Source: Ulota crispa
Lineage: Eukaryota; Streptophyta; Bryopsida; Orthotrichales; Orthotrichaceae
Direction: 5' to 3'
DNA: 64,000 nt
Assembly: GCA_963920765.1 (NCBI GenBank)
Contig: OY987246.1
Span: 1,304,501-1,368,500, forward strand
Below the pieces are notes generated by a model. It saw only the letters and a list, made by a program, of their open reading frames with translations. It was not told the DNA's origin and made no database searches. The translations under genes and the position numbers were made by a program. Numbering within the stretch: position 1 is the stretch's first letter; each line of letters opens with the position of its first letter. This document shows positions 34,873 to 46,735 of this stretch, in pieces.

Positions 34873-35822
34873 CCCCTAAAGGACCAAGGGTGTTCTTTGA
34901 GAAAAACCCTCAGAAAGTGCCAACTTTTAATGCATTGCCCATAATTGAAAATAAAAACATTTTTTCTCAATTTCAATCGTATAAAAGTGTGTAAAACAAA
35001 TAAATTAATGTGTGCACAAGGTTTTAGCCCATTTGACCGTGTGGATTGTAAGATTATAATTTTGAAGTGAGAAAAACAACTTTTTTTTATTCTTGCAAAA
35101 TAAGGTCAGCAAATTTTGAGCCTTCCTAGAGTAAATTTTTTCTCTACACAAAAATGAGCTTTTTGACCATGCACAAGTATATGATGTTAGGTTCAGTCAT
35201 GAAAATTTTCAAATGCATAAATAGAATCTAGCTTATTCTAAATCACCATGCAATGCAAAGAGGTATACTGAATTGGCAATACATTAGTTGTTCTTTCATG
35301 ATTTCCTATGCATTGAGGAAGTTTTTGATTTAAAATTTGAATGGTGAAAAGTTAGAGACATACATTTGGAATATGTGAAAAAAAGTTCCAATAGCTTTGA
35401 ATCTATAAATTGAAAGATAATAGGGCTTGAAGTTAGAGGAATTATTCTTTCTTTTTGAGACTGCCCAAACATAATTAACAAATTTTGACTCCTTTCAAAA
35501 TGTGATGTGAGAGCTCAATCATTATTATTATTATTATTTGACAATTGCACACCATGTTTTTTTAGTTACATACATGCCAAAATTTAAAAGTTGATAAGAG
35601 TTTTAGCATAAGATTCTCCAAACATGCCCATATTGCCCGAGATGCCCAATTTCTTTTGGACAACACAACTTTTGAACCGAGCATCCAATTGCGGGAAAAT
35701 TTACATTTTCACTTGAGGGATACATATTTGCACATTGTGTAACAATTCTAAGAACATCCAATAAAAATTAACTCCATATGACCCTACCAGAATTCTCAAG
35801 TGGCCACTTGATCCTTTAGAGA
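34873..35822. mobile_element. TTAA-type MITE (950 bp)
   Basis: The ends CCCCTAAAGGACCAAGG and (reverse) TCTCTAAAGGATCAAG have flanks TTGA (34869-34872) and TTAA (35823-35826). The interior contains a short ATT microsatellite near 35520 and no coding sequence. Confidence 0.65.
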
Positions 35823-36943
35823 TTAAGGTCATAAAAATTTGAGATTATTTTAACCAAAATCTTAGCCCAAATGGTCTCAAGAACAACCCCAAACACCCAT
35901 TGTAATATGAGTATAATTGGGACCAATTCTCTTCTGAGTAAAGGCCTTGGGGCCAAAAAGGTGAGGGCACTAGTGCAAACTTTGGAAATTTCAAAAAAGA
36001 GAGGATAAAAGGCGAGACCAAGAAGAGCCGTTGATATTTGTATTCCATCTTACAGCGTTGTTCAGTACCAAGAATAAAGTTTATTCAGATAATCACATTT
36101 TGATAAAATTTAATTTATGGCCCTTGAGCCAAGAGCTTCCCATTTTGAGAGGATCCATTTTCTGAAATTGGGGACATGTCAACAAACAAATTGCCAAAAT
36201 CACCATTGATCACCAAATACAATAGAACCCCTCTAAATTGATATGGTTGGGATTCCAATAATTAAATTAGTTTAAGTAAATTATTAGTTAACTTTGTGGA
36301 AGTGTAAATGAAGTGACCTTGAGGTTAGTGCCAAGATAGTACCAAGGAACATTTCTACTATTGAATTAAATGTTTTGATTTATGACTGATGTATGGTCAA
36401 ACATTGAGATTTGTGCTATACATTAGTTTATAAAGGATATTAGTTTACAGGATATTAGCTTACAGTAGTTCTACTGTAGTGAGATGAATGTACACACATT
36501 TGGATAAGTAAATAATGTCTACATCCACAGTCCAAATATTGAAAACCACAAGAAACTTAGTTAATCCAATCAAGATTGCAGAATACAAACTCTAGAAAAA
36601 CTCAAAAATATGTTAAAATCCGAACCCCTCTTCTTCACCTCATATCCATAGCCAATAAACTAAAACAACACAAGAATCACTGCTAGCCAACAAAACAATA
36701 GAAAAAGATAAGAAAACCGCTGCTCTTTTCAACTCATCGTACGCTTCTGCTAATACGTAATTATTGGGACACCGTATTGCCCGTAAGAAAATACTGGCAA
36801 GCCCTGCCCGGAATGCAGAATTTTCGGAGCCCAAGTTAGAACAAAATCACGTCCTTCAACTTTACTTCAGTTACTTTCAGAGCTTTTTCAGGCCTTTTTC
36901 AGGTCATTTTAGGGCATTTGTAAGGCAGGGCGCTGTATGTTAA
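35823..36943. other. Intergenic stretch with a MITE and a GC-richer ORF
   Basis: 36219-36480 has inverted ends ACAATAGAACCCCTCTAAATT and (reverse) ACAGTAGAACTACTGTAAGC, resembling a common plant MITE type. 36640-36834 (minus) is a 64-codon ORF in GC-richer DNA, with no recognised family. The segment near 36870-36930 repeats TTTTCAGG(C/T)C. Confidence 0.4.
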
Positions 36944-37855
36944 CACCTAAAGGACCAAGCAAAGTTTTCACCAAAAACTCTTCAAAACTGCCATTTTTAG
37001 AGCATCAACCAAATTTGAAAACAAAAATGTTTTTATGCTTATGTGACTATAGGATCTTGTAGAAGAATGGTTTTAGAAGATGTAGGAAAAATTTCAAAGT
37101 TTTCTACTACGTGGATTGGAAGATAGAATGGTTTGAATATTCAAAAACGTCTTGTGAAAAATCGAGCAGCTACCCTTCATAAGGTGAAATTCCTAAGGAA
37201 AAAAGGCCATGTGGCTAATGCTTCTCTAAATTCCTTATTCCACCTACGTAAAGTACATGTCAAAAAAGTTTCAAATCATTTGGAGTTGTATAACATATGG
37301 AAAAAAATTAGTAAGTAAAAGAAGTAGAGAATAATTCAAAACACTAAATTGTTAAGAATTTAATTATGGAAATGAAAATTGCCAATCCCAATGGTCATAA
37401 TGTTGTCATAAACTATATTCATCCTTTGGTTTTGTTTTTTGTTTTTCCAAAATGTTGAAAATTGAGTAAAAGAAAGGACTTCAAAGTTTATTTTGTAGTA
37501 GAGAATCCATAATTGCCCGCAAACAAAAAATCCTTGTAACTTTCATCTTGTTGATCAAAACAAAATGATTACAAGCTTCTTACATTCACATTAATCTCCT
37601 AAACCATTTTTTTTTAATTTGAAAAAAGTGATTTTAAAAATCTACCTAGGCTGCCCGATAAACATAAAAAAACAACATATTAGGCCATACCTTTTTACTC
37701 ATATTTCTAAATGTCATGAAATTTAGTGCGTATGAAAGATAAACCTCGTCCTCACATTCTATTAAAATTTCAGCCAAAAATATGAAAAACTCCAATCACA
37801 TGTACCTGCCCAAAATTGCTATGTTTCTAAAAAAAGGGGTCGGGTCCTTTAGGGG
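36944..37855 (+). mobile_element. TTAA-type MITE, subfamily B copy 2 (912 bp)
   Basis: The ends CACCTAAAGGACCAAGC and (reverse) CCCCTAAAGGACCCGACC are flanked by TTAA (36940-36943, 37856-37859). It is nearly identical to 25655-26564, so these two share a recent source. It splits a GC-richer region (36640-38130). Confidence 0.82.
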
Positions 37856-37859
37856 TTAA

Positions 37860-38334
37860 TAGACAGCAGAAGCCAATTGGGAATACCGCGTGGGGACGAT
37901 CCTTTCTTTTCTATTTTTAACAAACGGAGATCTCGGCTTCTGTCATCAACCGAAATTCATTCATCTTTCGGTGTTCCCACGGCGTTCCCAGTTCCCTTAA
38001 AACAAGGCTTTTCCAAGTCCTATAGTTTGCTGCGTCTTCCGTGCGTTCCCGATTATGTGTTGTGGGCGTTTTGTTCTTTCCGGAAAGAGAGAACAGCACT
38101 GTAGTTTCCCAGCCAGTTGGCTCCCTACACAACCCTATATTGCTTATTAATAACTTACTATTAGTTATTGGGAATATCTCTACACATGGTACATTACACT
38201 CATTACGGTGGCCCTGAAATTAGAAGGAAAAATGTCACAACTATTCAGCATTTCATTTCATTATGTTGTGGGTGGTGGGTAGCAGGGTTTCTTTTTCTCG
38301 CAAAAATTCGCTTAAATCTTACCTTAAATTGTCA
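37860..38334. other. GC-richer intergenic island, unassigned ORFs on both strands
   Basis: About 37860-38130 has overlapping ORFs of 71-75 codons on both strands (37877-38104 +, 37917-38132 -). Neither resembles a family I know. Together with 36640-36930 it may be an older unit split by the intervening MITE. Confidence 0.3.
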
Positions 38335-39530
38335 CTGGCTACCGTAACACGAAAAAAAATCAGTGGATTATGGATGAAATCGTCAAATCCTTCTCTAAGC
38401 AAACACCAAATTTGTGAAATTTTGAATAAAGTTTATTAACCCCTAAAGGACCAATTCTTTGAAAATCACTGTAAATTGTCACTTTTGGGGGAATGAGTAG
38501 AAAGGTAAGAGAAAATGTTTTTTTGAAAATTTGACCATAAGATCTTGTCTTAGACTATGAGAGGTACTTGTGGGAAAAAAATCAGCTCATTCTAGATGTA
38601 GAGGAGTGAGATATTGACATCTAAAGTGAAAATAAAAGTTCTTTTCCCTATTGCCCAAAAAATCAGAAAAATTGCTTTACGCAAAGTTGAGGTTTATTTT
38701 TTCCATGTAGAAGACCAAGTTAGGTATGTGTGGGAGAATTTTCAAGTGAAATTGGAGGTGTGGATCATACTTTGTAAAATCCTCCAATGTTGTAAGGCCA
38801 TGAAATTTGCATATACACTAGGCAAGATTAGAGGATTTATGTAAAATTCAAAAATTTGAATTACTTTGATCCAAATGGTAAAATCCAAGGAATCTTAGTC
38901 TACTATAACTTGGAAAAGAAAAAGTTTAAAAAAAAAAACACAAAGAGCTCATAAAATTAAAGTAACAAATGTTACAAGGGCAAAAAGAATGGAGGTTTGG
39001 AAGTCCCATACCTACCGGCAAACTAATACTTCTCATAGCTTTCATCTCATCAATCAAAATTGAATGATACAAAGATTTCCACATTTGTATAAATCTAAAG
39101 AACCAATTTCAGATTTTTATTCTAGAATAATGCAATCTTGATTTTTTTCTTGGGCTGCCCACCCTCCCCCTTTTTATTCATGCATAACTTCTTCAATAAA
39201 TGTTGGAATGAAGAAGAAATTAGATGCCTACGTAGGTTTTTGAATTCCCCACCTTCAATAAAAGTTTCAAAAAATAACAAAAAATAAATTAGCTATAGGT
39301 ACATGCCCAAAATCCATTTGTCCCCCGAGGGGACAATTGGTCCTTTAGGGGTTAATATCAATACAATTTATGAATGGATATTAATACAATTTACAAATGA
39401 ACGTGCACATGTCAACAATTCTATCCAATTTTGTCCATTTTCTCCTTACCTGCTTGCATTGTTGGAAGCGGGTTGCTCTACTAATGAAAAAAACAAAAAA
39501 AAATACTCTACGTGGGGTTACTAAATAAAA
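38335..39530 (+). repeat. Dispersed repeat Z copy 3, interrupted by a TTAA-type MITE
   Basis: The left part (38335-38435) starts CTACCGTAACACG and the right part (39356-39530) continues with the TACCTGCTTGCATTGTTGG block. Both match copy 1 at 22490-22790. The interruption at TTAA is the element 38440-39351. Confidence 0.5.
38440..39351 (+). mobile_element. TTAA-type MITE (912 bp), C-related
   Basis: The ends CCCCTAAAGGACCAATTC and (reverse) CCCCTAAAGGACCAATTG are flanked by TTAA (38436-38439, 39352-39355). Its 3' half matches subfamily C, while its 5' half is different. 48583-49513 is an inverted relative. It sits inside a copy of repeat Z. Confidence 0.8.
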
Positions 39531-39618
39531 TGTTGGATTTCGAATATTTTTTAGGATTTGAGTTCTTGGACGAATTTGTTTTCAACAGTTCCCTTCCATT
39601 ATTAGTGAGATAGATTTC

Positions 39619-39664
<46 letters not shown>

Positions 39665-41144
39665 AAGGAAGAAAACAATCTGCCGTCCTACGGTCCCAGA
39701 AAGTGCTTGATGTCTATATAATTCTACATATTGTACTTTCATTATACATCTATCATACATAAATTTGTACAAGTATGCCTTGTTTGCTCTTGCATTGTCT
39801 CACCTACTTTTTTTCTTCTCATTCAGACGTTTGTCCTGTTCAACTTGTTCCTCTATGCTTTTTTTTCACCCTACATTTTTCTCTTCCTCCCCCCTTAAAT
39901 TTTTAGTGACCTTTTACCCTCTCTTTCCTCTGTTCCTCTCCCTCCCCCTTCTATTCTAATGGAGATTTTCAAACTTCAGGTTTAATACAAAACTTCATAT
40001 TCCATGTGGTAAACAAACATGTGATGCTTTACAATAGTGAAGAATATGGTTTACAAAACTAAACATACATAGGGCTCTAAAAGCACCCAAACATGATATT
40101 TGTTAATTTGAGAAAAAAAAAAATCTCAAAACAGATTTTGGGATATTGAATTTTACATTGTGAGAATATCTTAGTTATCTAAAGTGATTTGTTTGATAAT
40201 TCCTTCTAGATATTTCATCATTGATGTAAGGTCTTGAAAAATTTATCATAAAATTCACTCCAAATCACCAAAAACTCTTAGAAGTGAAAATTTCAGAAGC
40301 CCCAAAATTGGTGTTTTTTCCCAAATTAACTAATATTGCGTTATCCTTTAGGTAAAGGTACATATTGGAGTTGTTATGTATTTATACTAGTTTGGTAAGC
40401 GTTAAAACAAGGATAGTTTGCTCTTAAGTGGTAAGACACACGCATCTTACTAAAAATTTCTTGAAATGTGAAAACTTCATGTGCAGAATTATGTCGTCCA
40501 TTTTATTTTTGAGCTAGGTCGTTATATTTTGCAGTTTGTGAAATTTAGCACTTTGTGGATTTAGAAGGACTTTAAGCAATTAGCCAAAAACTTTGTTTTT
40601 CAATTTCTTTTATCTATCCAATTTGAAAAACACTATTGATTCTAATTGTTTTCACTCCTTTGTTTAAATGTCAATTCAAGTACTATGATCATTCAAACAA
40701 ACGCGAGATCGAAGGTAACAACTTGTACACAATAAAAATCAGATTCAGCCTCATAGGATGTTGTACAATTTCATTAAATTTAATTGGAATGTGCGAAAGT
40801 TCCAAAGATTTAATGTATTATAGGCTGATCTTGAAGAGCTCTTAAGAAATAAAATAAAATAATAATAAGGGCATACAAGTGACTCACTTTGTATTAAAAC
40901 TTACACAAAGAAATCATAAAACACATTTTGTATGTGGTGCTAAAAATAGACCAACGTAGTACTTACTAAAATCAAATTTGTAAGAATACAAATGAATGTG
41001 AACGTAGCTTGAACAAATCCTTTACATTTTTGGTTGACCTTATGTAATGATAGAAATTGCGAAGTGGTGTCATGTTGCATAATGTCACTCCTATCAGAAA
41101 AAATTCATGTGGCAATATTTGTTTCAAGTCACGTGTACGCAAGT
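39531..41144. other. Intergenic stretch with TA microsatellite and pyrimidine-rich repeat
   Basis: A (TA)n run lies at about 39630-39656. A pyrimidine-rich repeat at about 39767-39985 is related to the one in GPT intron 4. From 40000 to 41144 the DNA is AT-rich and nothing was recognised. Confidence 0.5.
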
Positions 41145-41148
41145 TAAC

Positions 41149-41776
41149 TCCTATATGCCTAAGGCCTTTTTAAGCTTCTTGGAACTTCCATGAAATTGAA
41201 CAATCAATCAACATTTTCATTAATTTCATCAAGTTTTTTTTAATTGTAACCGTACAAATTTAAACTAAACATGTCAAAGATTACATGGGAAAAGAAACAT
41301 AATTATATCACTTATAGTTTGAAAGATTATAATGTTTGAACATGAGGGTGTTAAAACTGCAAAAGTGACTTGAAGTCTTCTAATTCTCGTTTCACATGTC
41401 AAATCTAAAAATTTGGTCACCAAAAAAATTTGAGGTTTAAGGTTATTACACGTCTAACTTTAATCAATTTATGGCTTCAAAAATCTACTCCTACATTTTC
41501 TTTAAATGGATTTCTAATGTGAATTTTTCTCCAAGCTCTAATGTAGTTGAGGCTCATTTTCAAAATCTTCTAACACTAGAAAACTCAAGATTGCAGTAGA
41601 CACCCTTGTACAAAAGTTTGAGTAGAAAAATCATCAACACTCATTTCAAAATCAGATTTTTGAGGTTGAAAATAGACTTGATGAAAAAGTAATAATAAGA
41701 TTAGTGATTTGATAAGATTTTACTATTCTTCAAAGTTTTGGAAAGACCCAAATCTAGTTGCTTGGGCATTTAGGGG
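41149..41776 (+). mobile_element. TTAA-type MITE, subfamily D copy 2 (628 bp)
   Basis: Starts CTCCTATATGCC and ends GGGCATTTAGGGG, flanked by TTAA (41145-41148, 41777-41780). It keeps an uninterrupted TTAA at 41351-41354 inside GAGGGTGTTAAAACTGC, the empty counterpart of the site invaded in the copy at 57509-59045. Confidence 0.75.
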
Positions 41777-41854
41777 TTAAGGGTCTCACTCACAAACCAT
41801 CTCATGTTTGCATCATTAGTTAATTGCGCTCTGTTATTGTTCCCAATGGTTTAA

Positions 41855-41935
41855 CCCATTAAAGCCCGGAGGTCCAGAAATACTCAAGAAATCAACCATA
41901 TTCTGGTCAATTGGGCGTTAATGGGTTAACCCCTG
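41855..41935. mobile_element. 81-bp miniature TTAA-flanked element
   Basis: The ends CCCATTAAAGCCCGG and (reverse) CCCATTAACGCCCAAT are flanked by TTAA (41851-41854 and 41936-41939). The right TTAA is shared with the next element. The termini differ from the main CCCCTAAAGG type. Confidence 0.5.
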
Positions 41936-41939
41936 AATG

Positions 41940-42800
41940 CCCAAAGTATCAAGAAATTTTGAAACTATGTTGAAGGTAGAGATTTGACTATTTTAAGTTT
42001 ATTTTTTGGAGAAGTGGCGGGCTGAAGTTAGCTTTAGCGTTCAATTTTAATGTCCTCCATACTTTATCCCATCCCAATTGTTTTTGGTGAAAACTAAATT
42101 ACAAGGACACCTCTTTTGCACCAAATAGTGTAATGAATAGTATCACTACAAAGCCTATGACAAGTTGCCATATTCAAAAAACGGGCATTGAGTTGAGAGT
42201 ACAGTGAAGATTTCCCTTAGGCATTCCCTTGGGCAATGAGGGCCCTTCTATTGAATTTTGTCATCTAACAAAATGTAAATGTGTTTTTGAGCTAATTTCA
42301 CTTGGAATGTTCTTGTTATACATATTAGAATTTGTTTATTGTTGAATTCTCTTTCATTCATAATGATTTTTGGTCAATAGTTGGAGTTAAAAAAATCTTT
42401 GTATTAGGTGGTAGCTCTTTGACAGCAACATTGCAAGCTCATTTGTGAAATTGTGGTCATGGATTTGGAAGGAGATAGTTAGTTTTGGAGTAAAAACAAA
42501 ATACCAAATCATCACAAGTGGTTGTTTCCCATTTGTTTACACACAATTTACCACTTTTGCATTAGAAGTTTTGGACGGCATAAAAAAAAATCCATACTCA
42601 ACCACATTCAATCACAAATATCTTAAAATTTGTGTGGTATTTTTGGAAGATATTTTGGTAGCACCTTCTAAAAGCCTTGAAGTTCAAGATCCTATGGTTA
42701 CAATTATGTTGTGATGTTTATTAATGATCATACAAGGACAATTCAAAAACTTCAAAATTGCCTTCCAAAAATAAGAAAACACCCTTGGGCATTTTTGGGG
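41940..42800. mobile_element. TTAA-type MITE (861 bp)
   Basis: The ends CCCCTGAATGCCCAAAG and (reverse) CCCCAAAAATGCCCAAGG are flanked by TTAA (41936-41939, 42801-42804). The interior has an 89-codon ORF (42445-42714) with no recognised match. Confidence 0.65.
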
Positions 42801-42835
42801 TTAAATGTTTGATTGCCCTTTGCATGAGGCCCTTA

Positions 42836-43202
42836 GAGCATCACCACCCGGCCCCAATAAAGCAGGCCAATTTTGGCTTGCAAATGGCCAAGTGGGTGCC
42901 ATCTGATTTGCAAGTTGGAAGGAATCACTGTGACCTCTTGTTAAGGGGTTGATACATAGACTTATCACAAAACGAGGTGGGTGAGCGGGCCATAACTTAG
43001 TCCCCAAAGTTGCACACAGTGAAAAACATCTTGTCTTATCATGTTTTGCAGGCCATTTCCAAGCTTGCAAAAACATACCCCGTTTTGCAAGTCAACATGA
43101 CAAAGAGGTCATCCAGAATGCAAGTCTAGTGGGATGGTTTTGCAAGCCAAACTGAAGAGGTCATATGTTTTGGGACCGGTTTGGGGCCAGGTGGTGGTGC
43201 TC
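42836..43202. mobile_element. Harbinger-like MITE, 367 bp
   Basis: The ends GAGCATCACCACCCGGCCCC and (reverse) GAGCACCACCACCTGGCCCC form a strong inverted repeat. Flanks are TTA (left) and GTA (right). The interior is GC-richer and repeats GCAAG/CTTGC words. Confidence 0.65.
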
Positions 43203-43226
43203 GTACCCTACAGTTCAATACTTTGT

Positions 43227-44134
43227 GTACAGTACCCAAAAGGATACATACGTACTTGCCCATTTGACATTCAAAAAATTTGCAATTATTAATCCAAAAA
43301 GGAGATCAGTTTGCCTCTTTTAGGCTTGAATATTTTATATTTTGTTTGTACCTCCAATCCTAATCATGCATATCAAAATCCAACCTCAAAAAACTAAAAT
43401 TCAATTTTTGATAAATTGTTTTGTGTCAAATATCATGGTTTTACAAGAAACTCGATTGTAAAACATGGGTGATGAGTTTTTGAGATTTGATTGCATGGGT
43501 ATATAGGTAACATCCATATGCACATCCTCCATGCTAATAAAAAAAACCCTTAAGTATTGAAGCTTTGATCTTCAAAGGATTTAGTGTGACTTGTGATATG
43601 TCCAAATTTTGTAAATTAGATATTTTTAATTTCTAGTAAACTTTTCACCAAATAAACACAACATCATGTCTAGAGGTACAAACTTAGTCACAATGAATGA
43701 TTCAAATAGCAAAAATTTATCATTAAAAAAATATATCTAATTTACAAAATTTGGACATATCACAAGTCACACTAAATCCTTTGAAGATCAAAGCTTCAAT
43801 ACTTAAGGGTTTTTTTTATTAGCATGGAGGATGTGCATATGGATGTTACCTATATACCCATGCAATCAAATCTCAAAAATTCATCACCCATGTTTTACAA
43901 TCGAGTTTCTTGTAAAACCATGATATATGACACAAAACAATTTATCAAAAATTGAATTTTAGTTTTTTGAGGTTGGATTTTGATATGCATGATTAGGATT
44001 GGGGGTACAAACAAAATATAAAATATTCAAGCCTAAAAGAGGCAAATTGACCTCCTTTTTGGATTAATAACTGCAAAAAATTTGAATGTCAAAAGGGCAA
44101 GTAGGTATGTATCCTTTGGGGTGCAGTATAGTAC
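43227..44134. mobile_element. Long fold-back element FB2
   Basis: Arms of about 430 bp are inverted copies around a loop near 43700. The outer ends are GTACAGTACCCAAAAGG and (reverse) GTACTATACTGCACCCC. It shares arm sequence (TTGAGATTTGATTGCATG, ACATCCATATGCACATC) with FB1 and FB3. Confidence 0.75.
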
Positions 44135-45005
44135 AGTTAGTATTGATAGGTAGAACCTGTTTTGGCATTTCAAAGAAGTTTGTTTAACATAAAATGTAAA
44201 GGTCATTTAAATCTCATATTTTTGGTATACGATTCTCATGCAATCTTGATTGACCATACCAAATCTTGGTTACTAAAAACCAAAATCCTATTTTTGGTAA
44301 GATGTTTTGTGTCAAAATCATGATTTTACAAGAAAGTTTATTAAAACACATTGGTGATGAATTTTTGAGATTTGATTGCATGGATAGGTAGGAGACATCC
44401 ATACGCACATCTTTCCTTTTAACAAACATCTTCAAAGATTTTAAAATTTTGTCAATAGAGGCTCAAATGCTCAAGTGATCATGACCAAATTTCATAAAAT
44501 AGATAATTCTTCATGGTAACTAAATTGTGCTATTTGACTCATATACTATGATTAAATCTAAACCTTTGAACATGATGATATGTTTATTTTGCCAAAAGCT
44601 AATTAAAAAATGGAGATACTTATCTGACTAAATTTGATCATGATCACTTGAGCATTTGAACCTCTATTGACAAAATTTTAAAATCTTTGAAGATGTTTGT
44701 TAAAAGGAAAGATGTGCGTATGGATGTCTCCTACCTATCCATGCAATCAAATCTCAAAAATTCATCACCAATGTGTTTTAATAAACTTTCTTGTAAAATC
44801 ATGATTTTGACACAAAACATCTTACCAAAAATAGGATTTTGGTTTTTAGTAACCAAGATTTGGTATGGTCAATCAAGATTGCATGAGAATCGTATACCAA
44901 AAATGAGATTTAAATGACCTTTACATTTTATGTTAAACAAACTTCTTTGGAATGCCAAAACAGGTTTTACCTATCAATACTAATTGGTACTGTACTGCAC
45001 TGTAC
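44131..45005. mobile_element. Long fold-back element FB3, abutting FB2
   Basis: The ends GTACAGTTAGTATTGATAGG and (reverse) GTACAGTGCAGTACAG enclose arms of about 400 bp that pair almost perfectly, around a loop near 44560. It starts at the last four bases of FB2 (GTAC). Confidence 0.75.
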
Positions 45006-45130
45006 AATACAAAAAAATATAATTGATTGAGCTTTTAGGAAAATGAAATAGAAGGGAAAAATATCAATCAAGGAAACTTGAAAGATGCTATTTATAGATG
45101 CATAGCACAATAATAGGGGTTGATTGCAAT

Positions 45131-45515
45131 GGCTGGGGTTAGATGGCATGCCGTTTTGGCTAGGGCCCACGCTTGACACCCTGCCCAGTCCCCTACCCAA
45201 ACCATTCTCTCTCACGCTCCTCAACTCTAGCCTTTCCTTCAAATTTTGTAACTTGTGTTTGAGTCCCTTCACTTGTTATTGTGCTCCTTGGAACTTGGTC
45301 CGTAACTGGTTCCTGCACTAATATGCTCATGAACAAGTTGCGAACCAAGTTTTAAGGAGCATAAGAGCAAGTGAAGGGGGCTCAAACTAAAAGTTACTAA
45401 AACTGAAAGGAAAGCTAGAGTTGAGGAGCGCAAGAGAGAATGGTTCAGGCAGAGGCCTGGGCAGGGTGTCAAGCGCGGGCCCCAGCCAAAACAGCATGCC
45501 ATCTAACCCCAGCCA
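45131..45515. mobile_element. GC-rich fold-back element, 385 bp
   Basis: The left arm begins GGCTGGGGTTAGATGGCATG and the right arm is its inverted copy, ending CATCTAACCCCAGCC. The arms of about 185 bp match at most positions around a short loop near 45323. GC content is clearly above the surroundings. No related copy was seen in the window. Confidence 0.7.
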
Positions 45516-46276
45516 AGGGTTCTAGATCTAAACTTCTAAGCGGCTAGCCATGTTTGGAGGCACTATTCTAACAAAGCATGTTATTTTGGTTGGTTTTGGG
45601 TTTGCAATTTGGCACTGCCACCTTCAAAGCAGGGTTTAATTTATGTTTTTGTCAAGGTAGAGCGACCTGCACCTCAGAACACTGTCCAAGAAGTTTTTTT
45701 AGGTTAACTGGCCAATATCCTACATTCTCTTGGGCCAACCGGTTGTCTAAAGTATACTCCTAGCTAAGTCTATAGAAATGAAAGAATATTCTATTTTTTC
45801 CCTCTTAAATGGTTGGTTTTTTTCCTAAACTTTTGAATTCAATTTGCTATTTTTCAAAATCAACTGGCTAGCTTGGAACTAAATGCTGGTACTCCCCGTA
45901 CATTGCTCCATAATGTAGGCAAATAAGGAAAATTTGGCTAAATTGGAATGAATGAATGATATGTAGAAGTTCATCCAAAAATTGCTTATATAAGCTACTT
46001 TCATCCAAAATCAGGCAAATTGGGATCTTGCTCCAAGAAGGATCTGGCTTTTTCATCCAATTTCCCATGCAAATTATTTAGTGTAATGGTAGCTAGCTGA
46101 CTTTCAAGGCAAGATTTAGGCAAAAATTTGCCGAGAAATTAAACGTTGCTTCAGAGAGATTCTCTACCACCTGCCAAATGTTCACACTCCGCTCCTTTTT
46201 GGATGAAAAGCAATTAATTTTAGGGGTGTTGGCCTCTCTACATATACCTTCTCCTTCAAATAAGCCATATTTTTGA
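45516..46276. other. Intergenic stretch with reversed repeat Z
   Basis: 45880-46095 is a reverse copy of repeat Z (reverse complement starting CTACCATTACACTAAATA). The rest holds no recognised gene. Confidence 0.4.
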
Positions 46277-46735
46277 GAGCATCTCTTGCCACCCGCCAAA
46301 TGAGCCCTTTGCATTCAACCCATAACAACTTCTGCAATTCAAGTTTGCAATAGCACTGTACTTGTCCATGTGCAAGAGCAAGCCCTTTCAGGCTTGGCCA
46401 CTTTCACATCATATTCAAGCTTTCTCTAGGCCCCCTTCATTGTACGTGTGCATTGTTCACGCTGCAACGTCACTTTATAGTTAGATGTACAAATGCAATT
46501 CGTTGTAACGCTGTAGCCCCTAAAACCTTCAGGATGCAAGGAAACTTCATACCTATTGCACTACTTGCTGCTTTCTGTCCCCCTCCAAACCTAGTTTCCA
46601 TGGGCTTCATTTGTCGGGTGGCAGGGGACGCTTTGAAGGGGGCCTCTAAATTCTATACAAGCTATATTTTATGGTAATCATAGCTTACTTTATCGCTTTT
46701 GGAAGTTCTTTGACTTGTGATTGATTGGCATTATA

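Noticed and set aside
42445-42714. 89-codon ORF as a transposase remnant of the TTAA elements
   Set aside because: No recognisable catalytic motif or zinc finger, and it is present in only one element.
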